From positions 1 through 24,716 of the forward strand of contig RZYD01000007.1 in assembly GCA_009930445.1 (NCBI GenBank): a DNA stretch of 24,716 bases, read 5' to 3'. Each line of letters opens with the position of its first letter. Position 1 is the first letter of the stretch. This document shows, one piece after another, positions 23,647-24,716 of the stretch. The translations under genes and the position numbers were made by a program. The notes under the pieces were generated by a model that worked only from the letters and a program-made list of their open reading frames with translations, did no database searches and had not been told where the DNA came from. This stretch comes from Bacteroidia bacterium. GTDB lineage: Bacteria; Bacteroidota; Bacteroidia; Bacteroidales; BM520.

Positions 23647-23805
23647 ATGACTCAGATACTCGCATTATTCAGTTGGCCCCTGTTGATTCTCACCGCCTGG
23701 ATTTTATCCTGGCAAGGCATTAAATATTGGGAAAAACGGTTCAATAAAAAAGAAGAGAACAAAGCTACCTCCCGGGTGAAAGAAAATACCGCGAAAAAAT
23801 ACTGA
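23647..23805 (+). CDS. Small single-span protein after cydB, candidate CydX-like subunit
   Basis: The protein has 52 residues: MTQILALFSWPLLILTAWIL, then SWQGIKYWEKRFNKKEENKA and TSRVKENTAKKY. One membrane span at about 4-23 is followed by a strongly basic, probably cytoplasmic tail. It lies 13 bases after cydB in the same direction. Its size, topology and position are those of small bd-oxidase subunits (CydX, CydS), though it shows no clear sequence match to E. coli CydX. The 3' end overlaps the convergent transporter gene by 41 bases. It is too short for many gene callers, and its coding status rests on context. Confidence 0.6.
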   Translation: MTQILALFSWPLLILTAWILSWQGIKYWEKRFNKKEENKATSRVKENTAKKY

Positions 23806-24700
23806 AGGTAATATAAAAAGTAGTTACGAAAACACTCAACACGGCGCTTGGCAAGGCAACCACGGGGTCGGAGAAAAATGAAATGGCCAAAACCGCAGAA
23901 AAAGCAGATGATTTTATCACGGTTAGTAAAATCCCGGAGATAATCACATTCGGTGGCTTAAAACTGCGGGTCAGAAAATAATATACTAGAGCGAGGCCAT
24001 AGATCGCCACCAGAAAAATTCCGGCAACACTGGCAACCAGCCATGGTTCGCTAAAAATCACGTCACGGCTGAGCCCAATGGTAGGTACAATTACCATAAA
24101 GAAACCCCACTTCACCACGGTAGGCTGAACAGGCTTTATGAGAGGTAGAACTTTAGGATGTCGTAAAAAACGCGAAAGAATCAGGGGAAGAATAATCAGT
24201 TTTATTAACATAGGGAGCAACAAAGCCGGAGAAACCGGACCGGTATCGGGAAGCAGGAAAAATACGAACGGGATTACGACGACAGCAGCGAGTGTGATTC
24301 CAAAAACACCATTCACACTATAGGAAACATTCCCTTTTAATAAGGTGGTAAAAGCGACAATAGAGGGGCCTGCCGGTGCAGCTGCAATCAGCCACAACCC
24401 GATCCTCACCGCCTGATAATCACCCCTGTCGGGCAACAATGCAGCCAAAAGACATACTACCGTCCCAAAAACAACGTAATTCAAAAGAATTGCCGTCGCA
24501 ATCTGCCGAAGCGGAATGCGAAAAGGAACCCAGTCGCGAAATGAAAACCCAATGGTAGAAAAAACCATAATCAGGGTAAGAATTCCTACAGATATATCAC
24601 CCAAAAAGCGGGAATGCCGGCCAAAAAGCAAACCCGATGCAATGGCAAGCAACAACACCACATCGCGGTGATTGAGCAGGGCAAAAAAACGACGGGTCAT
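23765..24700 (-). CDS. BASS-family (bile acid:Na+ symporter-like) transporter
   Basis: The protein has 311 residues and about ten hydrophobic spans. The pattern around AAPAGPSIVAFTTLLKGNVSYSV corresponds to the conserved APGG-like unwound crossover segment of the SBF/BASS fold. A second, inverted-repeat-like segment lies near GILLTVIKSSAFSAVLAISFF. These carriers are usually sodium-coupled and take up organic anions; the substrate here cannot be inferred. There is no ligand-binding or regulatory domain, and it is divergent from whatever lies beyond the right edge. Its 3' end overlaps the small gene after cydB. Confidence 0.8.
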   Translation of the reverse strand: MTRRFFALLNHRDVVLLLAIASGLLFGRHSRFLGDISVGILTLIMVFSTIGFSFRDWVPFRIPLRQIATAILLNYVVFGTVVCLLAALLPDRGDYQAVRIGLWLIAAAPAGPSIVAFTTLLKGNVSYSVNGVFGITLAAVVVIPFVFFLLPDTGPVSPALLLPMLIKLIILPLILSRFLRHPKVLPLIKPVQPTVVKWGFFMVIVPTIGLSRDVIFSEPWLVASVAGIFLVAIYGLALVYYFLTRSFKPPNVIISGILLTVIKSSAFSAVLAISFFSDPVVALPSAVLSVFVTTFYITFSIFSRYFLSPGR

Positions 24701-24716
24701 TTTATTCTTTTTGCAA

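Noticed and set aside
1..24716. CRISPR arrays, insertion sequences, prophage genes, tRNA or rRNA
   Set aside because: I read for spaced direct repeats, transposase motifs, cloverleaf-like sequence and rRNA signatures and saw none; a tRNAscan or ISfinder search would settle it.

Overview
The window reads as chromosomal DNA of a Bacteroidota bacterium, most likely of the Bacteroidales/Marinilabiliales type. The evidence is promoter-like boxes of the Bacteroidota form TAnnTTTG instead of sigma70 -10 boxes, few Shine-Dalgarno sequences, and genes typical of the phylum: DUF4492 upstream of cydAB, 30S protein THX, a RecQ without an HRDC domain, a DUF721/DciA gene beside recF, and YwqK-type lipoproteins. 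Coding density is high. I see no transposase, prophage, CRISPR array, tRNA or rRNA. No stretch longer than about 290 bases lacks a gene.

Layout. (1) 1-1198: the 3' part of an unrecognised membrane protein, then a rhomboid protease. (2) 1296-6224: a co-directional envelope cluster holding a MORN-repeat lipoprotein, a secreted beta-propeller/transglutaminase protein, a secreted protein with internal repeats, and a family 2 glycosyltransferase fused to what looks like a deactivated phosphoglycosyl transferase. (3) 6301-9500: an orphan 2-oxoacid dehydrogenase E2, a DnaQ-like exonuclease, a fumarylacetoacetase-family enzyme and a DciA-like protein. (4) 9490-12148, minus strand: recF, ispH and yqgE. 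(5) 12268-14974: a translationally coupled murL-murD2 pair, the alternative route for putting D-glutamate into peptidoglycan. (6) 15038-16225, minus strand: HU, trmH and the tiny THX gene, with clear terminators. (7) 16511-18584: a membrane-anchored TPR protein, fmt and a second HU. (8) recQ on the minus strand. (9) 20718-23805: a cytochrome bd operon with a DUF4492 gene in front and a 52-residue single-span protein behind cydB. (10) A BASS-family transporter on the minus strand at the right edge.

Most of the window is housekeeping: DNA maintenance (RecF, RecQ, DciA-like, HU x2, exonuclease), translation (Fmt, TrmH, THX), isoprenoid and peptidoglycan precursors (IspH, MurL/MurD2) and microaerobic respiration (CydAB). 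The parts most worth a second look are the glycosyltransferase fusion, the MurL/MurD2 pair, the small proteins flanking cydAB, and the secreted proteins at 1964-4232. Several starts were moved from the longest reading frame because a promoter box lies over or downstream of the upstream start codon (recQ, the TPR gene) or because family length argues for it (fmt, FAH).
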